Shown in pieces: positions 17,251-25,248 of a stretch of 64,000 nt of DNA. The stretch lies in assembly GCA_965231865.1 (NCBI GenBank), contig CBDDOJ010000002.1:1550001-1614000 (forward strand), written 5' to 3'. The stretch is from WTGA01 sp965231865. Its GTDB lineage: Bacteria > Pseudomonadota > Gammaproteobacteria > Arenicellales > Poriferihabitantaceae. Position numbers and translations under genes: made by a program. The notes under the pieces were generated by a model. It was not told the DNA's origin. It made no database searches and saw only the letters and a list, made by a program, of their open reading frames with translations. Each line of letters begins with the position of its first letter. Positions within the stretch are counted from its first letter, which is position 1.

Positions 17251-18075
17251 ATGCATCAGGCCGACCCGGATGGGCTCACAACTCGAAAGCTCGGTCAAAA
17301 CGGTAAAAACAGGTATGTCAGGGCCATCGCAAGGAAGCCTTCACCCTCCTCCATACACGGCCTGACCACGGCAAATCTGGGGAAACCGGACCTGGATGCC
17401 TTGTCCCGGCAGTACCGGCATTACGTGGATACGCTTTCGGACCTTGGACTGGAGATCGTCGAACTGGAAGCGCTGGCCGATTTTCCAGATTCCTATTTTG
17501 TGGAAGATGTCGCCGTGGTCACGCCCGAGATTGCCGTGATCATGCGGCCAGGGGCCGCTTCAAGGAGAAATGAGCCGGACCATCTCATCGGGGTACTCGA
17601 AAGATTTCGTACAACGGCACGGATTGAAAGTCCGGGCGTGATCGACGGTGGAGATGTACTGGTGGTTGGAAAACACTGCATCATCGGTTTATCCGAAAGA
17701 ACCAACCAGCCGGGGGCAGAGCAGCTCCACGGGATTCTCAGAGAATTCGGTTATCAGGGCGATACGGTGAAGGTGCCGGAAGCTCTGCACCTGAAGTCCA
17801 GTGTCAATTTCCTGGACACGGAAACACTGCTGGTGACCCGGTCATGCCGAACGCTGGATTGTCTGTCCGGCTATCACAAGCTGGTGGTTCCGGATGGCGA
17901 GGAGTATGCGGCCAACGTCGTGTGGATCAACGATCATATTCTCATTCCGGGAGGATTTCCGGGCACCCGGCAGCTGTTGGAGCAGCATGGATTTTCGGTC
18001 ATTGCCCTGCCGGTATCGGAAATGGAAAAAATGGATGGCGGGTTGACCTGTCTTTCCCTTCGGCTTACTCCCTGA
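17251..18075 (+). CDS. DDAH/amidinotransferase-fold hydrolase (dimethylarginine dimethylaminohydrolase family)
   Basis: A 274-residue protein matching bacterial dimethylarginine dimethylaminohydrolase in length and motif order: RAIARKPSPSSIHGLT near the N-terminus, FPDSYFVEDVAVVTPE, RPGAASRRNE, GGDVLVVGKHCIIGLSERTN, the catalytic His in LHLKSS, and EEYAANVVWINDHILIPGGF. The nucleophile Cys is C267 in GGLTCLSLRL at the C-terminus. The family hydrolyses guanidino groups of methylated arginine to citrulline and methylamines; related members act on other guanidino compounds. The ATG gives about 20 extra N-terminal residues compared with Pseudomonas DDAH, but no closer start codon is in frame. Methylamine release would fit the methylated-amine theme of the window. 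Confidence 0.78.
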   Translation: MHQADPDGLTTRKLGQNGKNRYVRAIARKPSPSSIHGLTTANLGKPDLDALSRQYRHYVDTLSDLGLEIVELEALADFPDSYFVEDVAVVTPEIAVIMRPGAASRRNEPDHLIGVLERFRTTARIESPGVIDGGDVLVVGKHCIIGLSERTNQPGAEQLHGILREFGYQGDTVKVPEALHLKSSVNFLDTETLLVTRSCRTLDCLSGYHKLVVPDGEEYAANVVWINDHILIPGGFPGTRQLLEQHGFSVIALPVSEMEKMDGGLTCLSLRLTP

Positions 18076-18297
18076 TCGCGGCTCGAAACGGCAGGAGACT
18101 CCGTGTAAACTTCTACCACTTTGGTTTAGATCTGAAATGAACCGTTGTCGGCCGCCCCATGACCGGGTGCCATGCTCCCGGAAGAACCGAGACCTTGGTG
18201 GTTCGTTGGTCTGCAGGGCTGGAACCGCCGATGATTTGAATGATAAACCGGTGCGGAACCGGGCAGGGATACCGGGCGCATCCATCCATGAAAGAAC

Positions 18298-19953
18298 ATG
18301 ACCGAGAGATTTGATTACATTATTGTTGGAGCCGGTTCGGCAGGGTGTGTTCTGGCAAACCGGTTGACTGAGGATCCCGCGGTCACGGTTCTGCTGGTGG
18401 AATTTGGAGGGAAGGACCGCAGCCTGTTTATCCAGATGCCGACGGCGCTTTCCATCCCCATGAATACCAGCAAGTATGCCTGGCAGTTTTATACCGAACC
18501 GGAGCCCTATCTCGACAATCGGCAATTGCACTGCCCGCGGGGAAAGGTCCTTGGCGGGTCCTCGTCCATCAATGGCATGGTATACGTCCGGGGTCATGGC
18601 ATGGATTACGAGGAATGGGAGGAAAGCGGGGCAACCGGCTGGGGGTATGCCCATTGCCTGCCTTACTTCAAAAAAGCCGATGACTGGAAATTTGGCCAGG
18701 ATGAGTATCGGGGCCAGGGGGGTCCATTGGCCGTCAACCAGGGCAATGAAATGCAAAACCCGCTTTACCAGGCGTTTGTCGATGCGGGGGCACAGGCGGG
18801 GTACGGGGTGACTGAAGACTATAACGCCTTCCAGCAGGAAGGGTTTGGTCCCATGCACATGACGGTAAAAAACGGCGTGCGCTGGTCTGCCGCCAATGCA
18901 TACCTGAAACCGGCCATGAACCGGAAAAATCTGAAAGTGGTGACCCGGGCGTTGACCCGGAGAATCCTGCTGGAGGGCAAAAGGGCCGTGGGCATTGAAT
19001 ACCAGCAGGGAGAGACCAGGCAGACCATTCGGGCCAATCGTGAAGTCATTCTCAGTGCCGGCTCCGTGGGGTCGCCGCAGATTCTACAGGTTTCCGGTAT
19101 CGGCCCGGCACAGGTCCTGCAGGATGCCGGGGTTGCCGTTGTATGTGATCTGCCGGGTGTCGGGGAAAATTTACAGGACCACCTTGAGTTCTATTTCCAG
19201 TTTCACTGCAAGCAGGCGATTACCCTGAATGCCCGGCTCGGGTACTGGAGCAAGTTCCTGATCGGGGCAAGATGGGTTTTTTTCAAATCAGGGCTGGGTG
19301 CCACCAACCATTTTGAGTCCTGTGCGTTTATACGTTCCAGGCCGGGAATCAAGGCGCCGGATATCCAGTACCATTTCCTGCCGGCGGCCATGCGCTATGA
19401 TGGCAGGGCCGCACTGGATGGACATGGTTTTCAGGTCCACGTCGGCCACAACAAACCGGCAAGCCGGGGCCGAATCCGGATCCGGTCTGCAGAGCCACTG
19501 GATAAGCCATCTATTTTATTCAATTATCTGGAACAGGAATCGGACCGTCAAGGGTTCCGGCAATGTGTACGTCTTACCCGGGAGATCATGGGCCAGGCGG
19601 CCATGGACCCCTATCGGGGAGAAGAAATCCAGCCCGGGGAGTCGGTTCGGTCGGACGATGAGATTGATGCCTGGATTCGACAGGGTGTGGAAAGTGCCTA
19701 CCATCCTTCCTGTACCTGCAAGATGGGAACCGATGAGTGGGCGGTGGTGGACCCCCAGACCCGGGTGCGGGGGGTGGACCGACTGCGCGTCGTGGATTCC
19801 TCCATCTTTCCCACGATCACCAATGGGAACCTGAATTCTCCAACGATCATGGTTGCCGAACGGGCCGCTGACTTGATCAAGGGCCAGGGAATGCTCAATC
19901 CTTCTGATGCCGGGATCGGCCTGGCGGAGAACTGGCTCGAAAGCCAGCGTTGA
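18298..19953 (+). CDS. GMC oxidoreductase, choline dehydrogenase-like
   Basis: A 551-residue GMC flavoprotein of the length of BetA. It has the FAD-binding motif DYIIVGAGSAGCVLANRL at residues 5-22, the GMC signature CPRGKVLGGSSSINGMVYVR near 80-100, the second signature LSAGSVGSPQILQVSGIGP near 257, and the active-site region with SAYHPSCTCKMG and a C-terminal NGNLNSPTIMVAERAADL. The family oxidises primary alcohols to aldehydes. BetA oxidises choline to betaine aldehyde, but many paralogues use other alcohols, and no BADH gene (betB) adjoins. It lies upstream of the kinase-aminotransferase fusion, same strand. GAAAG precedes the ATG. Confidence 0.82.
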   Translation: MTERFDYIIVGAGSAGCVLANRLTEDPAVTVLLVEFGGKDRSLFIQMPTALSIPMNTSKYAWQFYTEPEPYLDNRQLHCPRGKVLGGSSSINGMVYVRGHGMDYEEWEESGATGWGYAHCLPYFKKADDWKFGQDEYRGQGGPLAVNQGNEMQNPLYQAFVDAGAQAGYGVTEDYNAFQQEGFGPMHMTVKNGVRWSAANAYLKPAMNRKNLKVVTRALTRRILLEGKRAVGIEYQQGETRQTIRANREVILSAGSVGSPQILQVSGIGPAQVLQDAGVAVVCDLPGVGENLQDHLEFYFQFHCKQAITLNARLGYWSKFLIGARWVFFKSGLGATNHFESCAFIRSRPGIKAPDIQYHFLPAAMRYDGRAALDGHGFQVHVGHNKPASRGRIRIRSAEPLDKPSILFNYLEQESDRQGFRQCVRLTREIMGQAAMDPYRGEEIQPGESVRSDDEIDAWIRQGVESAYHPSCTCKMGTDEWAVVDPQTRVRGVDRLRVVDSSIFPTITNGNLNSPTIMVAERAADLIKGQGMLNPSDAGIGLAENWLESQR

Positions 19954-20035
19954 CGGGCGTTTTTACCGAAGGTGGACCGAAGTGAAGAGCCTGGAAGATC
20001 AATGGTCTCCTTGACAGGGCCGGGACATTGACCGG

Positions 20036-23000
20036 ATGACTCATTGCCGGCTCCCCGAATTTACCGACCGGCAGGCGGCCGAGCGTGCCCATGCACGGTA
20101 TGGACTGAACGGGCCGATTACCCGGCTCAATGGGGAGCGTGACCTGAATTTCCGGATCGACAGTGACCGGGGCCCCGTGGTGTTCAAGATCGCCAATGCC
20201 GGGGAATCCCTGGAGATGCTGCAATGCCAGCAAGCCGTTTTCGAAAGAATTTCCCAGGATGACGCGGCCGTCGCCTGTCCCCGGAGCCTGAAATCCAGAC
20301 AGGGCCGAACGGTTGAAACCGTCTGTTCGGACAAAGGGGACCGGCATTATTGCCGTGCCGTTCATTTTATGGAGGGCCGGTTGTTTTCAGCGGTCAATCC
20401 CCATACCTCCGGGTTGCTGGAAAGCTTGGGGAGCGCCGTGGGGGGAATCAATCGTGCCCTGGACGGTTTTTCCCATCCAGCGGTCGAGCGCCCGTTGTTG
20501 TGGAAAATGGACCATGCGCTGGAGGTGGTGGAACGATTCCGGCCATTGATCCAGGGTGCAGAGCGCGGGATCCTCCTGGACGGGTTTGCCCGGCAATTTC
20601 AGGACCGGGTGCTCCCGCTGTCTGCCCGGTTGCGCCAGGGAGTCATTCATAATGATGCCAATGACCACAACCTGATCGTCAGCGGTTCCGGGCCTTGGGA
20701 CCGGCAGGTATCCGGAATAATCGATTTTGGGGATATGGTGAATTCATGGATTGTCGTCGACCCGGCAGTGGCCGCCGCCTATTCGATGCTGGGAAAAGCA
20801 CGCCCCCTGGATGCCGCAGCTTCCGTGATCAAGGGCTATCACCAGACCTGGCCCCTGAATGAAACGGAAATCAGCGTGCTGTTTGAACTGGTCTGCATGC
20901 GTTTGTGCCTGAGCGTCAGCATCTGTGCATACCAGCAATCCCAGGAACCGGGAAACGATTATTTGCGCATCAGTGAACAGCCTGCCTGGGAAATGCTGGA
21001 GCAATTGAGCCGGGTTTCGTCTGATTTTGCACACTTTGTTCTCCGGGATGCCTGTGCTCTGGAGCCGGTCCCGGACAGTGCAGGAATCGTGCACTGGATC
21101 CAGGCTCGGTCCGGACAATTCGGGTCCATTGTAGAGGTTGATCTGCAAACGGACCCGTTGCTGGTGATGGATACGAGTGTGGGCAGCTCTGATCTGCCGG
21201 GCCCCGTGGATCCGGATGACACGGCGGCGATGACCCGGGATGTTTTTCGGCAGATCGAAGATTCGAATTGTGTTGCCGGAATCGGACAATACGATGAATA
21301 CCGGCTGATCTACAATACCGATGACTTTATCGATGCCACCGGCCACCAAAGGACATTGCACCTGGGGATTGATATTTTCATGCCAGCGGGCTCCCCCGTC
21401 TTTTCTCCCTGGGACGGAACCGTCTTTGCTGCTTCTTTTGAGAAAGTCCACTTGGGGTATGGAGGAACCCTGATCCTCCAACACCGCATCCCGGACGAAG
21501 ATGGCGTGGAAAAGGGGACCACACGGGTTTTCTACACCCTGTTCGGGCATTTGAGCCTCAGGTCCATTACGCGCATGAAAGCCGGGCAGCCGGTTTTCAG
21601 GGGACAGAAAATCGCGGAGATGGGAGATGCGAGTGAAAACGGCCACTGGCCGCCGCATGTCCATTTTCAGATTATTACCCACATGCTCCATCATACCGAC
21701 ACGTTTGTGGGCGTTGGAAGCCATGCATACCGGAATGTCTGGTTAAGCCTTTGTCCAGACCCGAACCGGATCCTGGGCATACCGGAAATGGAAGGGGAAA
21801 AACCGGACGGCTCCCCCGAACGGATTCTGGAAAAATTGCAAGCCAGCCGCCGGCAGTGCCTGGGTCCGTCATTGAGCCTGGCCTATGGAACTCCCCTGCA
21901 TCTGGTTCGTGGAAGCATGCAGTATCTGTACGATTTTACTGGCCGCCGGTACCTGGATGCGGTCAACAATGTTCCCCATGTCGGGCATTGCCACCCCCGG
22001 GTTGTGGCGGCAGAACGGGCGCAGTCAGGGGTCCTGAATACCAATACGCGGTACCTGTATTCCACCATTCAACAGTACAGCGAAAGATTGCTGGACTGTT
22101 TCCCCGACTCCCTGGAGGTTTGCTTTCTGGTCAACAGCGGAAGCGAAGCCAATGACCTGGCACTCAGGCTGGCCCGAAATTTCACGGGCAGGCAGGATGT
22201 GTGGGTCCTGGATCATGCCTATCATGGAAACCTGTCCAGCCTGATCGAAATCAGCCCGTACAAACATGATGGACCAGGAGGAAGCGGGCCCCCGAAGTCT
22301 GTCCATAAAATGGCCATACCTGACCTGTACCGGGGACGATACCGGGCGGGGGACCCGGAGGCCATCGACCATTATATCGACCTGGCAGGAAAAAATTTGT
22401 CGAATGCAGAAGAATCCCCGGGGCCGGCGGCATTTATCTGTGAATCCATCCTCGGTTGCGGAGGGCAGGTATTCCTGCCGGAAGGGTATCTCAAAGGGGT
22501 CTATGCACGGGTTCGTGAGGCAGGCGGACTGTGTATCGCCGATGAAGTCCAGGTGGGGTTCGGGCGGATTGGAAGTCATTTCTGGGCGTTTGAATCCCAT
22601 GAGGTGGTGCCGGATGTGGTGACCCTGGGCAAACCCATGGGCAATGGGCATCCGATGGCAGCGGTCATTGTAACCCGTGCAGTGGCGGATGCCTTCCACA
22701 ACGGGATGGAGTATTTCAATACCTTTGGCGGCAACCCGGTATCCTGTGCCATTGGAAATGCCGTGCTGGATGCCATCGAAGACGATGGCCTGCAACAGAA
22801 TGCGCAGGAAGTTGGGGACTACTTTCTCAATCAGTTGATGATCCTGAAAAACGAATTCGAACTCATTGGAGATGTACGGGGAAAGGGGTTGTTCCTGGGC
22901 GTGGAACTGGTGAATGATCGAATCTCTCTGGACCCGGCCGCCGACCAGGCCGATTACATTGCAGAGAGAATGAAACAGGAAGGAATTCTGATCAGTACCG

Positions 23001-23137
23001 ATGGCCCGCTCCACAATGTGCTCAAGATCAAGCCTCCCCTGAGTTTTGCGAAAGAGGACGTCAACGTGTTTGTCCAAACGCTGGAATCCATCCTGCGTGA
23101 GGATTATTCAAAGCCAACGGATCGGGCCAGCAGATAG
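20036..23137 (+). CDS. Trifunctional fusion: APH-type kinase, M23 peptidase-fold domain, class III aminotransferase-fold enzyme
   Basis: A 1033-residue protein. Residues about 20-330 are an aminoglycoside-phosphotransferase/choline-kinase-like domain with the catalytic HNDANDHNLIV and IDFGDM motifs. Residues about 400-560 are an M23-like domain with ligands HLGID (near 440) and HVHFQ (near 540). Residues about 600-1025 are a class III PLP enzyme with CIADEVQVGFGRIG and PLP-Lys in VTLGKPMGNG (near 865). Fusions of this kind are known; they helped identify hydroxylysine kinase and the PLP-dependent ethanolamine-phosphate/phosphohydroxylysine phospho-lyases. The expected chemistry is phosphorylation of an amino alcohol and PLP-dependent elimination to an aldehyde, phosphate and ammonia. 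The role of the M23-like domain is unclear. Confidence 0.85.
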   Translation: MTHCRLPEFTDRQAAERAHARYGLNGPITRLNGERDLNFRIDSDRGPVVFKIANAGESLEMLQCQQAVFERISQDDAAVACPRSLKSRQGRTVETVCSDKGDRHYCRAVHFMEGRLFSAVNPHTSGLLESLGSAVGGINRALDGFSHPAVERPLLWKMDHALEVVERFRPLIQGAERGILLDGFARQFQDRVLPLSARLRQGVIHNDANDHNLIVSGSGPWDRQVSGIIDFGDMVNSWIVVDPAVAAAYSMLGKARPLDAAASVIKGYHQTWPLNETEISVLFELVCMRLCLSVSICAYQQSQEPGNDYLRISEQPAWEMLEQLSRVSSDFAHFVLRDACALEPVPDSAGIVHWIQARSGQFGSIVEVDLQTDPLLVMDTSVGSSDLPGPVDPDDTAAMTRDVFRQIEDSNCVAGIGQYDEYRLIYNTDDFIDATGHQRTLHLGIDIFMPAGSPVFSPWDGTVFAASFEKVHLGYGGTLILQHRIPDEDGVEKGTTRVFYTLFGHLSLRSITRMKAGQPVFRGQKIAEMGDASENGHWPPHVHFQIITHMLHHTDTFVGVGSHAYRNVWLSLCPDPNRILGIPEMEGEKPDGSPERILEKLQASRRQCLGPSLSLAYGTPLHLVRGSMQYLYDFTGRRYLDAVNNVPHVGHCHPRVVAAERAQSGVLNTNTRYLYSTIQQYSERLLDCFPDSLEVCFLVNSGSEANDLALRLARNFTGRQDVWVLDHAYHGNLSSLIEISPYKHDGPGGSGPPKSVHKMAIPDLYRGRYRAGDPEAIDHYIDLAGKNLSNAEESPGPAAFICESILGCGGQVFLPEGYLKGVYARVREAGGLCIADEVQVGFGRIGSHFWAFESHEVVPDVVTLGKPMGNGHPMAAVIVTRAVADAFHNGMEYFNTFGGNPVSCAIGNAVLDAIEDDGLQQNAQEVGDYFLNQLMILKNEFELIGDVRGKGLFLGVELVNDRISLDPAADQADYIAERMKQEGILISTDGPLHNVLKIKPPLSFAKEDVNVFVQTLESILREDYSKPTDRASR

Positions 23138-23142
23138 ATCGG

Positions 23143-23192
23143 GGTTTCTTGCAATATTCGGGCTAAACAGCATCTTGACCTTGCAAGAAACC
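23143..23192. repeat. 12-bp perfect inverted repeat
   Basis: GGTTTCTTGCAA at 23143-23154 and its exact reverse complement TTGCAAGAAACC at 23181-23192 are separated by 26 bases. It lies six bases after the stop of the fusion gene and 56 bases before an antitoxin-type regulator. It might be a weak terminator, an operator, or an insertion scar; no T-run follows. Confidence 0.7.
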
Positions 23193-23236
23193 GCTTTCGT
23201 ATGGCTCGACAGCACCACCAACAAGATAAAACATAG
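23165..23236 (+). pseudogene. C-terminal remnant of a HigB/Gp49-like toxin
   Basis: In frame, 24 codons from 23165 to a TAG at 23234-23236 read KQHLDLARNRFRMARQHHQQ and a few more residues. This resembles the C-terminal helix of phage Gp49-like/RelE-type toxins that precede antitoxins such as the one starting 12 bases later. The upstream toxin sequence is missing: the fusion gene ends at 23137. If the reading is right, a deletion removed most of the toxin and left the antitoxin. The remnant is short, so the call is tentative. Confidence 0.35.
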
Positions 23237-23248
23237 GAGACTTTCCAA

Positions 23249-23599
23249 ATGGCGAATGAAGACAACCAGGCATCAGATGCGCTCATAACAGAGGGCTCTA
23301 TCTATGATGTGAATCATGCGACCGATCTCAAGACCGCACAGGCAATGCGGGTCAAGGCGGACCTGGTGATGCAGATCGAAGCGATTCAGCACAAGCGAGG
23401 TCTCACCCAAACACAAATGGCCGATCTATTGGGCATTAAGCAGCCGGATGTTTCTGACATGTTGCGCGGACGTTTCCGCAAATATTCAGTCGGCAAGATT
23501 CTTGATTTTCTGACCCTGTTGAATCGAGATGTGACGATCATGGTAACCCCTCACCCTGTCCGCGATGAACCCGGTACCCTGCGTGTGTCAATCATCTGA
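23249..23599 (+). CDS. XRE-family antitoxin-like regulator
   Basis: A 116-residue protein with a helix-turn-helix of the Xre/HigA2 type: QIEAIQHKRGLTQTQMADLL, then GIKQPDVSDMLRGRFRKYSV, then LLNRDVTIMVTPHP. The order is typical of antitoxins paired with Gp49-like (HigB2) toxins, which form an upstream-toxin, downstream-antitoxin operon. ATAGGAGACTTT precedes the ATG, giving a good ribosome-binding site. Only a possible short toxin remnant lies upstream, so it seems to be an orphan antitoxin or a free-standing regulator. Confidence 0.75.
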   Translation: MANEDNQASDALITEGSIYDVNHATDLKTAQAMRVKADLVMQIEAIQHKRGLTQTQMADLLGIKQPDVSDMLRGRFRKYSVGKILDFLTLLNRDVTIMVTPHPVRDEPGTLRVSII

Positions 23600-23773
23600 A
23601 TCCGAAAACGGATTACAGTAAAAGAAAACCGTGGTTTTTGTTGCGCCTGTTCAAATCAAAAAATGCTGTCCAAAATCCACAGAGGATGTATGCTCCAGAT
23701 GAAATCCGTCAGGGTCAGGTCTCTGTCGATCTCATCAAAAAGTGCGGTTGGTCGGGCGAATAGCAAGGGACGG

Positions 23774-24061
23774 TTAATCCAGATTACGCCGGGGCAAGGG
23801 CGTCACAACCGGGCGACTCATGCGAATATGCCAGAAATGCCAGCTTTCCTCGGTAAACACGCCGACGGGTGGATTATCCAGCACTTCCCCAAAATCAGCG
23901 TCGCTGAAATACCGGGTCACAACCTGTAAATCGGACAAGGTTCGATACCGCATTACCTGGGCCAGAAACAGCCGGGGATTTCGTAAGGCACAGGCCGGCT
24001 CACTCCACCACACCATACGACCCGCTACCTTTCGCAACGCAACATTATCAACCGATTTCAT
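23774..24061 (-). CDS. Uncharacterised protein associated with AbiEii-type nucleotidyltransferases
   Basis: A protein of about 95 residues from ATG 24061; the frame extends to 24103. The core reads ALRNPRLFLAQVMRYRTLSD, then VVTRYFSDADFGEVLDNPPV, then GVFTEESWHFWHIRMSRP and PLPRR. I recall this pattern (LRdPxrFLxQVM.ygt.eD, PPGiFd.rSW.yW) from small uncharacterised proteins encoded next to AbiEii-like nucleotidyltransferase toxins. A remnant of such a toxin overlaps its 5' end here. It may serve as an antitoxin or partner, but this is an association only. The protein looks intact. Confidence 0.5.
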   Translation of the reverse strand: MKSVDNVALRKVAGRMVWWSEPACALRNPRLFLAQVMRYRTLSDLQVVTRYFSDADFGEVLDNPPVGVFTEESWHFWHIRMSRPVVTPLPRRNLD

Positions 24062-24266
24062 TGTGCATGTCCCGCTGCCGACGAAAACCGGTTCTTGCTG
24101 CAACCTTCGGCAAATGGTTCAGGTCAAGCTGGGCTATACTGCGATGGATTCGCCTGAGTGATACGTTCAACTGTTCAACATCTTCAGGCAGGGCTTCCGA
24201 CAAATCAATGTCGTTATGGTAGGACAGGGCCTTGAGCGCGATCATCGGATTGAACTGTTTTCCATA
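24048..24266 (-). pseudogene. 3' remnant of an AbiEii-type nucleotidyltransferase
   Basis: Reading from 24266 the frame gives YGKQFNPMIALKALSYHND followed by about 50 residues to the stop at 24048. The pattern YGxxFxPxxALKALtYFdD is typical of the C-terminus of AbiEii/AbiGii-like nucleotidyltransferase toxins. Immediately upstream in frame there is a stop codon, and the catalytic N-terminal domain (GGTAIALRLGHR-type motif) is nowhere nearby. It is therefore a 5'-deleted fragment. It overlaps the start of its putative partner gene. Confidence 0.5.
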
Positions 24267-24352
24267 AATGGTTTGCGTTTTTCAAACATTAGATTGCCGC
24301 TTAACTGTAAAGCCACACTTGACAATCTGAATCCATATGACTACCTTGGGCC

Positions 24353-24620
24353 ATGATCAGGAACATTTCGGCACAAGGTACTTCGCAATTACTGGATGAG
24401 AGGCCAGAGTCGAGGTCTAAATGATGCGTGGATCCAGAAACTTCGTCGAATCCCGGCTGCCCTCGAGGCTGCTGAACGGCCTGAGTAAATAAACTATCCC
24501 GGTTCCTACTTTCACTCACTGAAAGGAGGCAAAACGAGTCGTTTCACCGTACGCTTGACCGCAAACTATCGAATTACCTTCGGGTGGGATAAGGATGGGG
24601 CTGTGGATATAGACATATGA
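24353..24620 (+). pseudogene. Decayed HigB-type toxin
   Basis: From ATG 24353 the sequence resembles a HigB/RelE-type mRNA interferase but is broken twice. After MIR the frame must shift by one base (an extra A in AGGAACATT) to read FRHKVLRNYW and LNDAWIQKLRRIPAALEAAE. A TAA stop at 24486-24488 then interrupts ERPE-INYPGSYFHSLKGGK, and the C-terminal FTVRLTANYRITFGWDKDG reads through to TGA at 24618. The order matches HigB (FRHKGL, KLxxxLxxLdxA, PGxxlHxLKG, NyRItFxw). The intact HigA-like antitoxin begins 12 bases downstream. Confidence 0.72.
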
Positions 24621-24632
24621 GGACTACCACTG

Positions 24633-24938
24633 ATGATCGAAAGACATGCTTCCATCAAACCGGTGCACCCCGGGGAAATTCTGCGCGAGGACATCCTGCC
24701 TGCGCTACAGATGAGCAAGTCAGCTATCGCTGATGCGCTCGGAATATCGAGACAGACGTTACACGCCATCATCAGCGAGAAACAGCCAGTAACTGCAGAA
24801 ATGGCGGTGCGATTCGGCAAGCTGTTCGGCAATGGTGGTCTGTTTTGGATTAATCTGCAACGAAATTACGATCTGGCGATTGCCGAACAAACAGTCGACG
24901 TGTCAGGCATTCATGCAATTGAAGCATATAGCATGTGA
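24633..24938 (+). CDS. higA: HigA-family addiction module antitoxin
   Basis: A 101-residue protein with the standard HigA N-terminus HPGEILREDILPALQMSKSA, an Xre-type helix-turn-helix (ADALGISRQTLHAIISEKQP), and MAVRFGKLFGNGGLFWINLQ toward the C-terminus. HigA binds and neutralises HigB and represses the operon. Its toxin gene immediately upstream is disrupted by a frameshift and a nonsense codon, so the antitoxin is left without its native toxin. ATGAGGACTACC before the ATG gives a reasonable ribosome-binding site, and the upstream TGA overlaps that region as in intact pairs. Confidence 0.88.
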   Translation: MIERHASIKPVHPGEILREDILPALQMSKSAIADALGISRQTLHAIISEKQPVTAEMAVRFGKLFGNGGLFWINLQRNYDLAIAEQTVDVSGIHAIEAYSM

Positions 24939-25248
24939 TCTTGATGGTCCGATGAAGTCTGCACCTGGCAGACCTTTTCAAAAAATGGGTTTTGATGCGC
25001 CCCAAAACCGATCCTTTTCCCTTTGGCATCGCGGTCCTTGAGGCGGCGGTTATCCGAATGGGATACAGGGGGGAAGCTCCGGACGATATGGGGGCTTTGC
25101 GGTGAGCCATCCGGGGACGGAGTGATTTCGGATATGCCGGGGGGCACCGGGTATGAAGGTTGTCCACAGCCATCTGACCGGCCTGGCCGGGATGAACGGG
25201 AAAGTCCGCAATGCCGGTCAAAGACAAGGGAACCGACAGCCGGCCGAT
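24939..25248. other. Intergenic region, convergent, no gene seen
   Basis: About 310 bases between the HigA antitoxin (+) and the acyl-CoA ligase (-). No domain or RNA structure was recognised in the short frames that cross it. Confidence 0.5.

Noticed and set aside
18298..19953. Assignment of the GMC enzyme as choline dehydrogenase BetA
   Set aside because: No betaine aldehyde dehydrogenase or BetI is adjacent, and the family contains many alcohol oxidoreductases; only a family-level call is made.
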